Positions 17,514 to 26,521 of a DNA stretch of 64,000 nt are shown in pieces. Source of the stretch: Caldiserica bacterium UBA4770 (GTDB lineage: Bacteria > Caldisericota > Caldisericia > Caldisericales > Caldisericaceae); NCBI GenBank assembly GCA_002403335.1, contig DHHO01000006.1, positions 62,001 through 126,000 of the forward strand. The letters run 5' to 3'. Below the pieces are notes generated by a model. The model made no database searches. It was given only the letters and a program-made list of their open reading frames with translations, and had not been told where the DNA came from. The position numbers were made by a program, and so were the translations under genes. Within the stretch, counting starts at the first letter, position 1. Each line of letters opens with the position of its first letter.

Positions 17514-19250
17514 CTATCCTTCCACAAAAAGATCAACAAAATCGAATTTATCGACATCGACGAGTCCCATATCTGTTAACTTTAACTTAGGAATAACTGC
17601 AAGGCTCATAAATGCAAGAGACATAAAAGGATTTACTTTTGAGATACCATTTTCCTCAGCAACAGTCTTGTTTAACCTTTTTAGGATATCAGCAATTTCA
17701 TGAACAGATATATTTGTCATCAAGCCTGCATAGGGCAGAGGCAATGAACCAATGATTTTTTCATCCTTTGCCACCGCAATTCCCCCGCCCATTGACTCAA
17801 GTTGAGCAACGGCAAGTAACATATCCTTATCATTTTCCCCTGCTACAATAATATTGTGAGAATCATGAGAAATTGAGGTAGCAAATGCACCGCGCTTTAA
17901 ACCAAGTCCCTGAATAAATCCCACACCTACCCTTCCTGTAGCCCTGTGCCTTTCAATCACAGCCACCTTAATAATATCTCTATCTGTGTCAGAAACAACA
18001 CACCCATCCTCTATCTTTGGTTCTAAGAGGAGCTCCTCAGTAACCGCAGCATCAGGTATAATTCCAATGACTCTAATCTTTGAACCTCTTTGCCTAACCC
18101 TGATCTTTTCAAATGTAAGGGGTTTCATGTTTATTGTATTCTTCACGGCCTCGTCATGAGAAGGAACAAATGTGTCAAAAAGCGGTTTGCCTTGAGAAGC
18201 TACTGGTTTACCATCTTTTATAACACATTCAATAGAAGATATATCCTTGAAAATTATAACATCTGCTTCATAACCTGGAGCAATACCCCCTTTTCTTAAA
18301 AAGCCAAAAAATAAAGAAGGATTTAGAGTTGCAAGTCTTATTGCCAGAGGTAGGTAAATCCCATTCTTGAGAAGCAAAGATATTGCATAATTAATGTGAC
18401 CTTCACTCAGAAGGTCTTCTGGATTCTTATCATCCGTGCATAGCATAATCCTGTGCTTTGTTTTATCGTTAAGAATAGGAAGTAGGGTTTGAATATTTCT
18501 TGTAACAGAGCCTTCCCTCATCATTACCCACATACCTTTTGAAAGCTTTTCGAGCGCCTCGGAAACATTCGTACACTCATGGTCATCCATAACGCCCGAA
18601 GCCAGGTAAGCATTTAAATCTTTTCCTGACAATCCTGGCGCATGGCCGTCAATAATTCGATCTCTAAATGCAACAATTTTATCGAGCACTTCCTGGTCCT
18701 TCATAAGAACCCCCGGATAGTTCATCAGCTCTGCAAGACCAATCACTCTTTCATTATTCTTAAGTATTGTAAGATCTTCAACGTAGAGACGAGCCCCCGA
18801 AGTCTCCATATTCGTAGCCGGGACGCAACTTGAAAGCATAAAATAAACATCAAGGGGTAGGTTGTTTGAAGCCTTCATCATAAACTGAAGGCCTGGGATA
18901 CCCGCAACATTTGAAATCTCATGTGGATCTGCAATAATTGTTGTCGTACCAAGGGGAATAATACTTGCGGCAAATTCTGTCGGGATCATCATCGAACTCT
19001 CTATATGGACGTGTGCATCTACAAACGAAGGAGAAATAAAATAACCATTTGCGTCAATGATCTCTTTTGCTGAATTATATTCTCCAATCCCCGCAATGAT
19101 CCCATTATGGATGAGAACGTCTTTCTCTTCTATGCTTTCGTTAAATACATTAATAACTTTTCCATTTTTAATTAAGAGATCTCCCTCTTTTATACCTCTC
19201 GCTACATCTATAATGTCCTTCAGATCTTCCTGTTGAAATTTTCTTTCCAT
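17514..19250 (-). CDS. ade: Adenine deaminase
   Basis: Converts adenine to hypoxanthine and ammonia. Full-length (578 aa) member of the bacterial Ade family, distinct from adenosine deaminase. The diagnostic region reads PSFVDAHVHIESSMMIPTEF, then GTTTIIADPHEISNVAG; LMNYPGVLMKD follows. The C-terminal Ade domain has GRVGVGFIQGLGLKRGAFA and SHDSHNIIVAG. It abuts ssnA (stop at 19251) and is 2 nt from the cyclic amidohydrolase. Together with the convergent BMP transporter it points to use of imported purines as nitrogen or carbon source. Confidence 0.97.
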   Translation of the reverse strand: MERKFQQEDLKDIIDVARGIKEGDLLIKNGKVINVFNESIEEKDVLIHNGIIAGIGEYNSAKEIIDANGYFISPSFVDAHVHIESSMMIPTEFAASIIPLGTTTIIADPHEISNVAGIPGLQFMMKASNNLPLDVYFMLSSCVPATNMETSGARLYVEDLTILKNNERVIGLAELMNYPGVLMKDQEVLDKIVAFRDRIIDGHAPGLSGKDLNAYLASGVMDDHECTNVSEALEKLSKGMWVMMREGSVTRNIQTLLPILNDKTKHRIMLCTDDKNPEDLLSEGHINYAISLLLKNGIYLPLAIRLATLNPSLFFGFLRKGGIAPGYEADVIIFKDISSIECVIKDGKPVASQGKPLFDTFVPSHDEAVKNTINMKPLTFEKIRVRQRGSKIRVIGIIPDAAVTEELLLEPKIEDGCVVSDTDRDIIKVAVIERHRATGRVGVGFIQGLGLKRGAFATSISHDSHNIIVAGENDKDMLLAVAQLESMGGGIAVAKDEKIIGSLPLPYAGLMTNISVHEIADILKRLNKTVAEENGISKVNPFMSLAFMSLAVIPKLKLTDMGLVDVDKFDFVDLFVEG

Positions 19251-20582
19251 TTACATCTTCTCCCAGAATCTTTTAGCAACTTCTCGAGATTTCGCCATAA
19301 CCTCTTCATAGTCAACTTTTGTAAACTCTCTGTTCTTAAAGACAAACTCTCCGTTTATTAAAACACTGTCCACATCACTATCCCTGATACCAAATATCAT
19401 ATGATAAAAATAGTTAATACTATTAAGCGGAGTTGGAGGCGAGTAGTCAAGCACAACAATATCTGCAAGAGCCCCTTCCTTAATAATCCCGGCGGGATTA
19501 TTGAAGTATAAACCTAAAATGTGAGCATTATTTCTGAAAAGCATTCTTTCAACAACATCGTTTCCAGCCCTCGGATCCTCATATTTTAATTTAGGAAGTA
19601 TATATGCAACCTTCAAGGACTCTAACATAGATGGGGTATAACCATCTGTTCCTAATGCCATGCGAACGCCCGCTTTATCCATCTCAATTATAGGAGGAAC
19701 TCCTACAGCGTTATTCATATTGGATTCCGGATTGTGCACTACGTTAGTTTTCGTAGTAGATAAAAGTGCAATCTCTCTTTCATTTATGTGTACACAGTGA
19801 ACTGCGAGTGTTTTCTCTGAGAGAATTCCTGCATCATAAAGCCTTTCGACAACTCTCTTTCCACTTTTACTGAGCGAATCCTCAACATCCTCGATGCCCT
19901 CTGCAACATGGACATGGAATCCTGAATTTAGAATACTTGCTTCTTCCAAGCAACGTCTTAGAGTATCATCTGAAAGGGTAAGAGATGCATGCAACCCAAA
20001 AGTCGAGGAAATCAATGAATCTCTATCACTTCGCGTCTTTTTTATAAACCTTACATTTTCTTCAATAGACTCACTACATAAATTCTTACCCCACCTGTCA
20101 GAAGTTTCAAAGCAGAGAACAGAACGAACGCCACAGTCTTTCGCAGCTCTTTCAATGATATCAAGGCTTCCATTAATAAGTCCAAAGGAAGCATGATGGT
20201 CAATAATAGAAGTGGTCCCACATTTTATACCCTCCAGCATCGACACCATAGCACTATAGTAAATTTCATCTTCACTTTTTAACTCTTTGTCAAGTTTCCA
20301 CCATAGTTTTTCAAGTATCTCCTTAAAATTTCTTGCAGGTTCCCCACTTAATGCCATTCCCCTTGAGAAGGTGCTGTAGAGGTGCATATGTGCATTAATA
20401 AAACCCGGTAAAACTAATTTGCCGTTGGCATTAAAGAATTCCGCTTCGGGATACCTTGATTGAATTGAACTTGTATCCCCAACTTCTATAATCTTGTTTC
20501 CTTTTATAAGAATTGCCCCATCACTCATAAAATGATTGTCTTCACCGCATGTTATGATATTCCCGTGCCCGATTATTTTCAT
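19251..20582 (-). CDS. ssnA: SsnA-type aminohydrolase (amidohydrolase superfamily)
   Basis: A 443-aa amidohydrolase resembling SsnA, a putative deaminase found in purine-degrading gene sets with selenium-dependent molybdenum hydroxylases. Characteristic start: LPGFINAHMHLYSTFSRGMA, then PARNFKEILEKLWWKLD. Metal ligands: HMH, HVHVAEG, VHCVH and the Asp in LGTDGYTPSM. The reaction is not firmly known; guanine or a related aminated purine is the natural guess. Located 12 nt after DUF503 and directly before adenine deaminase. No molybdenum hydroxylase gene lies in the window. Confidence 0.85.
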   Translation of the reverse strand: MKIIGHGNIITCGEDNHFMSDGAILIKGNKIIEVGDTSSIQSRYPEAEFFNANGKLVLPGFINAHMHLYSTFSRGMALSGEPARNFKEILEKLWWKLDKELKSEDEIYYSAMVSMLEGIKCGTTSIIDHHASFGLINGSLDIIERAAKDCGVRSVLCFETSDRWGKNLCSESIEENVRFIKKTRSDRDSLISSTFGLHASLTLSDDTLRRCLEEASILNSGFHVHVAEGIEDVEDSLSKSGKRVVERLYDAGILSEKTLAVHCVHINEREIALLSTTKTNVVHNPESNMNNAVGVPPIIEMDKAGVRMALGTDGYTPSMLESLKVAYILPKLKYEDPRAGNDVVERMLFRNNAHILGLYFNNPAGIIKEGALADIVVLDYSPPTPLNSINYFYHMIFGIRDSDVDSVLINGEFVFKNREFTKVDYEEVMAKSREVAKRFWEKM

Positions 20583-20594
20583 AAAGCCTCCTTT

Positions 20595-20876
20595 TCAAAT
20601 AGTTTCAACATGATAATCCTCTATCACTACCCTTGCCTCATTCTTCATAAGCTCCACAACCTTGGAAAGGGTACCAAAAAGATGATTTTTATCTGTATTT
20701 ACAGAGACAATTGCAATAGTTGCGTTTTTATGAGAATCTCTCTCCTCTATTTCCGTTACAGAAACGTTAAACTTTCTTCTGATTCTCGTAAAAAGACTGT
20801 TTAAAACCTGTCTTTTTTCTTTCAGAGTAGAGGCAGAGGGGATGGAAATTTTTAAAATGCAAATACCTATCTGCAT
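20595..20876 (-). CDS. DUF503 (YlxP-like) protein
   Basis: A 93-aa protein matching the DUF503/YlxP family: MQIGICILKISIPSASTLKE at the start, LKEKRQVLNSLFTRIRRKFNVSV and EIEERDSHKNATIAIVSV. The fold is a small ferredoxin-like domain. In Firmicutes the relative YlxP sits in the nusA-infB-rbfA operon; here it leads a purine-catabolism operon instead, so its role is open. ATG at 20874-20876, six nt after the preceding small ORF. Confidence 0.88.
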   Translation of the reverse strand: MQIGICILKISIPSASTLKEKRQVLNSLFTRIRRKFNVSVTEIEERDSHKNATIAIVSVNTDKNHLFGTLSKVVELMKNEARVVIEDYHVETI

Positions 20877-20882
20877 GGAATC

Positions 20883-21032
20883 TCACCCATATTCTAACGT
20901 CATTGTATTACTGCACACACGATAACTTGTTAAGATCAAATGTTCTAAGATGTTAGGATTGAGATGTGCGACCCTGCCTTCAAAAAAATGACTGTAATCC
21001 CTTGATTTTAATCTTAATCTTGCCTCAGCCAT
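20883..21032 (-). CDS. Small 49-aa ORF leading the purine-catabolism operon
   Basis: Starts at ATG 21030-21032 with a strong SD (GAGAGGTGAAT) and runs 50 codons to TGA. The protein begins MAEARLRLKSRDYSHFFEGR, continues VAHLNPNILEHLIL and ends TMTLEYG. It is charged, helical-looking, with no signal or membrane segment, and I recognise no family. The stop is six nt from the DUF503 ATG, whose own SD is weak, so coupling is likely. It could be a short protein or a regulatory leader peptide. Confidence 0.5.
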   Translation of the reverse strand: MAEARLRLKSRDYSHFFEGRVAHLNPNILEHLILTSYRVCSNTMTLEYG

Positions 21033-21125
21033 ATTCACCTCTCATACACTTATTACTGTTTTTTAAAATCAAACCTTTTCATAAAATATAATCATATTTG
21101 AGAAAAATAAAAGGCAAGAGATAAA

Positions 21126-22592
21126 GTGACAAAAAAAACGAAAGCAGTGCTGTGGTTACATATGCATCAACCTGACTACGTAATACCCGGTACAAACCTT
21201 ATGTACCTTCCATGGGTCAGACGGCATGCCCTTAGAGGTTATTATATGATTCCAAAACTCCTTATTAATAGTGGTGCTAAACTGAACATTAATTTTTCAG
21301 GGATTCTCTTAAGAGAACTTCAACTCTATGAAATGGGAGAAATGAAGGACATCTATCAGTACTATGAGGAAAAAGATACTGCATCCTTAACAGAGGCAGA
21401 AAGGTCGTTTATCATCGAGAGATTTCTTATTCCACTTCAATTTTCTTCGGAGAGGTTCAATGCACTTTTTGAAAAGAAAAGTAAGTCCGAAAAGTTCAGT
21501 AACCAGGAGATCAGAGACATACAGGTTCTGTTTGCTTTATCCGCATTTGCCCCTCTTGATGAGGATATAGTAGAACTTTTGAAAAAAGAAAGAGACTATA
21601 CTGAGAATGAAAAAACATACATAAAAGAGGTAGAGAAGCGGATTATTAATTCTATTTTTCCACTTTATAGAAGCCTGATGGACAAAGGACTTGTAGAAAT
21701 TACAGTTTCTCCATTTTATCATCCGATCCTCCCACTTCTTCTTGATTTAAACTCAGCCAGAGAAAGTAAGCAGGGGGCAACCATCCCGGCTGTAGAATTT
21801 TCTTACCCTGAGGATGCTTCAAGGCAGATACAGATGAGTATAGATATCTGTAAGGAGATATTTGGAATAAAGCCTAAAGGAATGTGGCCCTCCGAGGGAA
21901 GTATTTCAAATGAGGCTGTTGATATTATTAAGTCATCTGGTTTTGAGTGGATTGGTACCGATGAACTTCTTCTTGAAAAGTCTTCAAGTACAGCTCATTT
22001 AGCATCAGGGGTGTATAATTTAAGGGGAATAAAAACACTTTTCAGGGACCACATCTCTTCTGATAAACTTGGCTTTGTTTACAACAAGACAAATCCTGAG
22101 GAGGCTATAAGCGATCTTCTCTCTCAATTCAAGAATTCCTTCTGTTACAGGATTATTATCATTGATGGTGAGAACCCCTGGGACTATTACAGGAATAATG
22201 GAGTTGAATTTCTAAAGTCCCTTTTCCAAGTGCTCTCTGAGCAGGAAACTGCACTTGGTTCTGAAGTTGAGGCATGTGAGAATATCGACTCGGTTAAACC
22301 CGGCTCCTGGGTTAATGGCTACTTAGATACATGGATTGGTGATAGGGAAAGCAATACTGCATGGGTATATCTTTCAGAAGCACGTCAAAGGCTTGCATCT
22401 AACGAGCTTTCACTTAAGGCTATTTTAAGTGCCGAAGGAAGCGACTTCTTCTGGTGGTATAGTGAATTTCATAGACAGGAAGTAGATTATTCATTTGACT
22501 TTCTCTTCAGAAGTAAACTCATTGACGCATATAGAAGGGATAATATCCCTATCCCATCGTATCTATTTTATCCTATTAAAAGGTATAAGTGA
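21126..22592 (+). CDS. Glycoside hydrolase family 57 protein
   Basis: A 488-aa retaining alpha-glucan-active enzyme of the GH57 type (alpha-amylase, amylopullulanase or glucanotransferase), frequent in thermophiles. Motifs: LWLHMHQPDYV at the N-terminus, GMWPSEGS with the likely nucleophile Glu near residue 257, and IIIDGENPWDYY with the expected acid/base Asp in this region. No signal peptide, so cytoplasmic, consistent with glycogen remodelling alongside downstream glgA. Starts at GTG with a weak purine-rich SD. A TATAAT at 21087-21092 may be its -10, without a clear -35. Confidence 0.9.
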   Translation: MTKKTKAVLWLHMHQPDYVIPGTNLMYLPWVRRHALRGYYMIPKLLINSGAKLNINFSGILLRELQLYEMGEMKDIYQYYEEKDTASLTEAERSFIIERFLIPLQFSSERFNALFEKKSKSEKFSNQEIRDIQVLFALSAFAPLDEDIVELLKKERDYTENEKTYIKEVEKRIINSIFPLYRSLMDKGLVEITVSPFYHPILPLLLDLNSARESKQGATIPAVEFSYPEDASRQIQMSIDICKEIFGIKPKGMWPSEGSISNEAVDIIKSSGFEWIGTDELLLEKSSSTAHLASGVYNLRGIKTLFRDHISSDKLGFVYNKTNPEEAISDLLSQFKNSFCYRIIIIDGENPWDYYRNNGVEFLKSLFQVLSEQETALGSEVEACENIDSVKPGSWVNGYLDTWIGDRESNTAWVYLSEARQRLASNELSLKAILSAEGSDFFWWYSEFHRQEVDYSFDFLFRSKLIDAYRRDNIPIPSYLFYPIKRYK

Positions 22593-22613
22593 TATTTAAA
22601 GGGAAATAGTGCT

Positions 22614-22641
22614 TTCATATAAAGTAATTCATCCTTATAAT
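22614..22641 (+). promoter_or_regulatory. Possible promoter of the galT-glgA operon
   Basis: TTCATA (22614-22619), 16-bp spacer, TATAAT (22636-22641), then GGAAGGAGG and the galT ATG. The -35 is a 4/6 match. Confidence 0.45.
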
Positions 22642-22659
22642 AACGGAAGGAGGTAACAT

Positions 22660-23673
22660 ATGCCCGAGTTAAGAAAAGATCCAACCATAGGAAAGTGGGT
22701 TATCATAGCAACAGAGCGTTCCTCAAGACCTTCTGATTTTAAGGAGGAGCCTGAAGAACTGACCAAGATGGATACCTGCCCCTTTTGTGAAGGGAGGGAA
22801 GATAAGACACCCCCAGAAATTCTCGCAATCCGTCCTCCAGGCTTACCACCCAACTCAAAAGGATGGCAGGTGAGGGTAATTCCAAACAAATTCCCTGCAC
22901 TAACGATAGAAGGAGAATTAGGAAGAAGAGGAATTGGGGTGTATGATTTTATGAATGGTATTGGTGCACACGAGGTGATTGTTGAGACGCCAGATCATTC
23001 AGAAGAAATTGAAAACATTCCAGTGGAACGCCTTGAAAATATCCTTTGGGTTTATAAGGAGAGATATCTTGATCTTCGGAAGGACCCAAGGCTCAAGTAT
23101 ATCCTGATATTTAAAAACAAAGGGAAGAAGGCAGGCGCATCACTTGAACATACACATTCCCAGCTCATTGCAACTCCTGTAGTACCCGACATCGTAAAAA
23201 ATGAACTTGAAACAGGATTAAGATATTACCAGTATAAGGAGAGATGTCTATACTGCGATATTATCTTGCAAGAACTTGAGGAAAACAAAAGAGTAGTCTT
23301 CGAAAATGTAGATTTCATGGCCTTTGTACCATTTGCAGCTGCTGTACCATTCGAAATCCAGATTCTCCCCAAAGAGCATTCTTCTGACTTCGCTGAGATG
23401 AAATTATCAGAAATCAAGTCACTTTCAGAAACATTGAAGATCTCTTTAAAAATGCTCACTAAGGCTGTGCCAAATGTATCCTATAACTTTTACATACATA
23501 CTTCTTCCCTTGATAACCTTGCTGTCCCTTACTATCATTGGCATATTGAAATTGTTCCAAGACTAACACAGCTTGCGGGGTTTGAATGGGGATCGGGGCT
23601 TTATATAAACCCTGTTCCTCCCGAAAGTGCCGCTGAATTTCTTATAAATGCGAAAAAGGAGATGGAACCATGA
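22660..23673 (+). CDS. galT: Hexose-1-phosphate nucleotidylyltransferase (GalT family)
   Basis: HIT-superfamily transferase of 337 aa that moves a nucleotidyl group between glucose-1-P and another hexose-1-P via a nucleotidyl-histidine. Zinc-site cysteines in TCPFCEG, active-site H164-T-H166 (EHTHSQLIATP; H166 the expected nucleophile), and a C-terminal HWHIEIVPR. No galK or galE is adjacent; instead glgA overlaps by 4 nt. It could therefore act as an NDP-glucose-forming phosphorylase supplying glycogen synthase, as some GalT relatives use ADP-glucose. That assignment is inference. Confidence 0.88.
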   Translation: MPELRKDPTIGKWVIIATERSSRPSDFKEEPEELTKMDTCPFCEGREDKTPPEILAIRPPGLPPNSKGWQVRVIPNKFPALTIEGELGRRGIGVYDFMNGIGAHEVIVETPDHSEEIENIPVERLENILWVYKERYLDLRKDPRLKYILIFKNKGKKAGASLEHTHSQLIATPVVPDIVKNELETGLRYYQYKERCLYCDIILQELEENKRVVFENVDFMAFVPFAAAVPFEIQILPKEHSSDFAEMKLSEIKSLSETLKISLKMLTKAVPNVSYNFYIHTSSLDNLAVPYYHWHIEIVPRLTQLAGFEWGSGLYINPVPPESAAEFLINAKKEMEP

Positions 23674-25100
23674 AGATTGGTATTGTTGCAAGTGAAGCAA
23701 TTCCATTCTCCAAAACAGGGGGGCTTGCAGACGTAACAGGTGCCTTATTTAAGGAATACACTACACTTGGGGAAGAGACATTTCTGTTTCTACCATATTA
23801 TAAAGCAACACGTGAACTTATTAAAGATTTAAGAGAAGAGGGAAAGTTAAAGATAAAAATTGGCGATGAAAATAAAGAAGGTCGCATACTTTCAAAGGAA
23901 TTTAATAAAAATTGTAAGGTCATATTCATCGAACAAGACGAATACTTTGATAGAGACAAATTATACGGAACAGGTGATGGGGATTATATAGACAATGCCG
24001 AAAGGTTTGGATTTTTTGATAGGGCAGTAATTGAAGCAGCAAAAATTTTGAATTTAGAACTTGACATCCTTCATCTTAATGACTGGCAGACAGGCCTCAT
24101 ACCCATTTTCATTAAAGAAACAGGCCTTAAGCCCAAAACCCTTTTTACAATTCATAATCTCGCATACCAGGGAAATTTCCCTTCTACAAAACTTGAGGAG
24201 CTCGGGATTGATAGACAGTATTTTAAAGTGGACGGTCTTGAGTTCTATGGTAGTATGAGTTTCATAAAATCAGGAATTGTTTATTCTGACTATATAAGTA
24301 CAGTAAGCCCTACCTATGCAAGGGAAATACTTACAGAAGAATATGGAGAAAGACTGGATGGCATTCTGAGGGTGAAAAAAAATAGATTAAAAGGCATCAT
24401 TAATGGTATCGATTATGAAGTTTGGAATCCTGAAACCGACCCTCGCATCTGGAAAAATTATTCCCTTAATTCAATTGAGGGTAAGAGTGAGAATAAAGCA
24501 AGGCTTGGTCAGGAGCTTTTGCTCGAAATAGGACGTGCTCCTCTGCTGGGGTTTGTTGGAAGGCTTGCTACACAGAAAGGAGTTGATATATTAATTGAAG
24601 CGCTTACAAAATTACTTTTAGAACAGGATATTAAGGTAGTGGTACTTGGTACGGGCGAAAGGAAATTTGAGGAAAATCTTCTTGAGCTTCAGAGAAAATA
24701 TCCCCAGAGTTTAAAAGCAGTCATAGGATTTGACGACGCCCTTGCCCACAAAATTTATGCAAGCAGCGACTTCTTTCTTATGCCTTCAAGATATGAACCT
24801 TGTGGCCTTGGACAGTTAATCTCTATGAAATACGGAACATTGCCCATTGCAAGAGAAACAGGTGGGCTGAAGGATACAGTGGATAATTTCAATGAATTTA
24901 CCCAGTTTGGAAATGGCTTTTTATTTTACGACTACTCAGCCGATGCCTTGCTTGAATCAATCAAGAAAGCACTTGGGATATACAATAATAAAGAAATTTT
25001 TGGTATGATGCGGGGGATTGCGATGTCCTGTGATTTTTCATGGAGAAGGTCCGCAAGGAAATATATAGAACTTTTTAAGACAATGATTGAGGAAACATGA
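23670..25100 (+). CDS. glgA: Glycogen (starch) synthase
   Basis: GT5 glycosyltransferase that extends alpha-1,4-glucan from ADP- or UDP-glucose. The 476-aa protein has the N-terminal KTGGL sugar-nucleotide motif (K15-L19), LHLNDWQTGLIP, LFTIHNLAYQGNF, a C-terminal Rossmann half with FVGRLATQKGVDILIEAL, and MPSRYEPCGLGQL carrying the conserved Glu. ATGA overlap with galT before it and with the phosphohexomutase after it. The usual glgC and glgB are absent nearby, so NDP-glucose supply and branching must come from elsewhere or from galT and the GH57 protein. Confidence 0.96.
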   Translation: MKIGIVASEAIPFSKTGGLADVTGALFKEYTTLGEETFLFLPYYKATRELIKDLREEGKLKIKIGDENKEGRILSKEFNKNCKVIFIEQDEYFDRDKLYGTGDGDYIDNAERFGFFDRAVIEAAKILNLELDILHLNDWQTGLIPIFIKETGLKPKTLFTIHNLAYQGNFPSTKLEELGIDRQYFKVDGLEFYGSMSFIKSGIVYSDYISTVSPTYAREILTEEYGERLDGILRVKKNRLKGIINGIDYEVWNPETDPRIWKNYSLNSIEGKSENKARLGQELLLEIGRAPLLGFVGRLATQKGVDILIEALTKLLLEQDIKVVVLGTGERKFEENLLELQRKYPQSLKAVIGFDDALAHKIYASSDFFLMPSRYEPCGLGQLISMKYGTLPIARETGGLKDTVDNFNEFTQFGNGFLFYDYSADALLESIKKALGIYNNKEIFGMMRGIAMSCDFSWRRSARKYIELFKTMIEET

Positions 25101-26521
25101 ATATAAGATTTGGAACTTCAGGATGGCGAGGGATTATTGCCGATGATTTTACATTTCAAAATGTTAAGATTGCCACTGCTGCAATAGGAGAACACATCAT
25201 CGCAAAAGGTGGTAAGTCCATTGTAGTTGGTTATGATACAAGATTTATGGCTGAAGATTTTGCAAGAGTGGCAAGTCAGGTTCTTGCTGCATATGGTATA
25301 AAAGTTTATCTTTCTTCTTCGGATATTCCAACACCGGTTATTGCACATGCAATCCTAAGAAAATCGGCGGATGGCGGAATCAACTTTACAGCCTCCCATA
25401 ATGATTATTACTACCACGGAATGAAATTTTCTAATAAAAGTGGTGGACCTGCCTTACCGGAGGAGACTACAGATATAGAAAAAAGAATTGAAGAGATGAT
25501 AAAAAGAAATATGCCCATAAAGGAAATAAAGTTTGAAGAAAGCAAAAAAAGGGGACTGATTGAAACCTTTTATGATAACAAATACTACAAAGACATCATG
25601 AAATTAGTTGATTTTACACCCCTCACAGATAAAAAGATAAGCGTTGTATACGATGCTCTCTTTGGTACAGGCAGGCTCTACCTTCCCCGGATGCTTGATT
25701 CGTTCACAAACCTTCTACTTATTAATGGTGATAGAGACCCACTTTTTGGAAATATACATCCGGAGCCTATCGAGGAAAATCTAAAAGTGCTCATCAAATA
25801 CGTAAGAAGATTTCATGCAGATATTGGACTTGCAACAGATGGTGATGCTGATAGATTCGGTATCGTTGATAAGGGAGGGAGGTACATCTCCCCTAACAAA
25901 ATTCTTGCAATTATTTACTACTATTTCCTTAATGAGAGGGGAATGAAGGGAAATGTCGTAAGGAGTGTTGCAACAACAAGCATGCTTGACCGCATTGCTC
26001 ATCATTTTGGTTACAAATGTATTGAGACTCCAGTTGGGTTTAAGTATATTGGAGACGAAATTGTAAAGGGAAATGCAATATTTGGAGGAGAGGAAAGTGG
26101 TGGAGCAACTATGCAGGGGTGGCTCCCAGAAAAAGACGGAATATTGATCGATCTTCTCGTTACAGAAATTGTAGCAAAAAAAAGAAAGAGGCTTTCGTCA
26201 CTATTTAGAGACCTTACCTCGAAATTTGGGGAGGTATACTCCGAAAGAATTGACTATACTTACGAAACTGATGTGGAGAAAACAAAAAAGAAGCTAAGAG
26301 AGAATGCCTTGAATATTTCCAAAACTGAACCAGTAAATAGTATACAGGAGCTTGATGGCATAAAAATTATGTTTAGCAATGGTGAGTGGCTTCTCTTCAG
26401 GTTTTCTGGAACTGAGAAAAAAATAAGGGCCTATTGTGAGTCGGGAAGTTCTGCAACTCTAAATAGGCTAAAAAGCCTTGCAAATACAGTAGTTAATGCA
26501 TCAATAGAAGGTAACTACTGA
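25097..26521 (+). CDS. pgm: Phosphoglucomutase/phosphomannomutase
   Basis: Alpha-D-phosphohexomutase of 474 aa interconverting hexose 1- and 6-phosphates. Four family motifs in order: phosphoserine loop TASHND (S100), metal loop DGDADR, sugar loop GGEESGG, and phosphate loop FSGTEK near the C-terminus. TASHND rather than TASHNP is a small deviation. Overlaps glgA by ATGA and pgi by TGATG. Context (glgA before, pgi after) indicates glucose 1-P/6-P conversion, though mannose phosphates may also be used. Confidence 0.93.
   Translation: MNIRFGTSGWRGIIADDFTFQNVKIATAAIGEHIIAKGGKSIVVGYDTRFMAEDFARVASQVLAAYGIKVYLSSSDIPTPVIAHAILRKSADGGINFTASHNDYYYHGMKFSNKSGGPALPEETTDIEKRIEEMIKRNMPIKEIKFEESKKRGLIETFYDNKYYKDIMKLVDFTPLTDKKISVVYDALFGTGRLYLPRMLDSFTNLLLINGDRDPLFGNIHPEPIEENLKVLIKYVRRFHADIGLATDGDADRFGIVDKGGRYISPNKILAIIYYYFLNERGMKGNVVRSVATTSMLDRIAHHFGYKCIETPVGFKYIGDEIVKGNAIFGGEESGGATMQGWLPEKDGILIDLLVTEIVAKKRKRLSSLFRDLTSKFGEVYSERIDYTYETDVEKTKKKLRENALNISKTEPVNSIQELDGIKIMFSNGEWLLFRFSGTEKKIRAYCESGSSATLNRLKSLANTVVNASIEGNY

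Noticed and set aside
20877..21125. Purine riboswitch upstream of the deaminase operon
   Set aside because: The stretch contains a small ORF and a short AT-rich spacer; no conserved purine-riboswitch core is visible.
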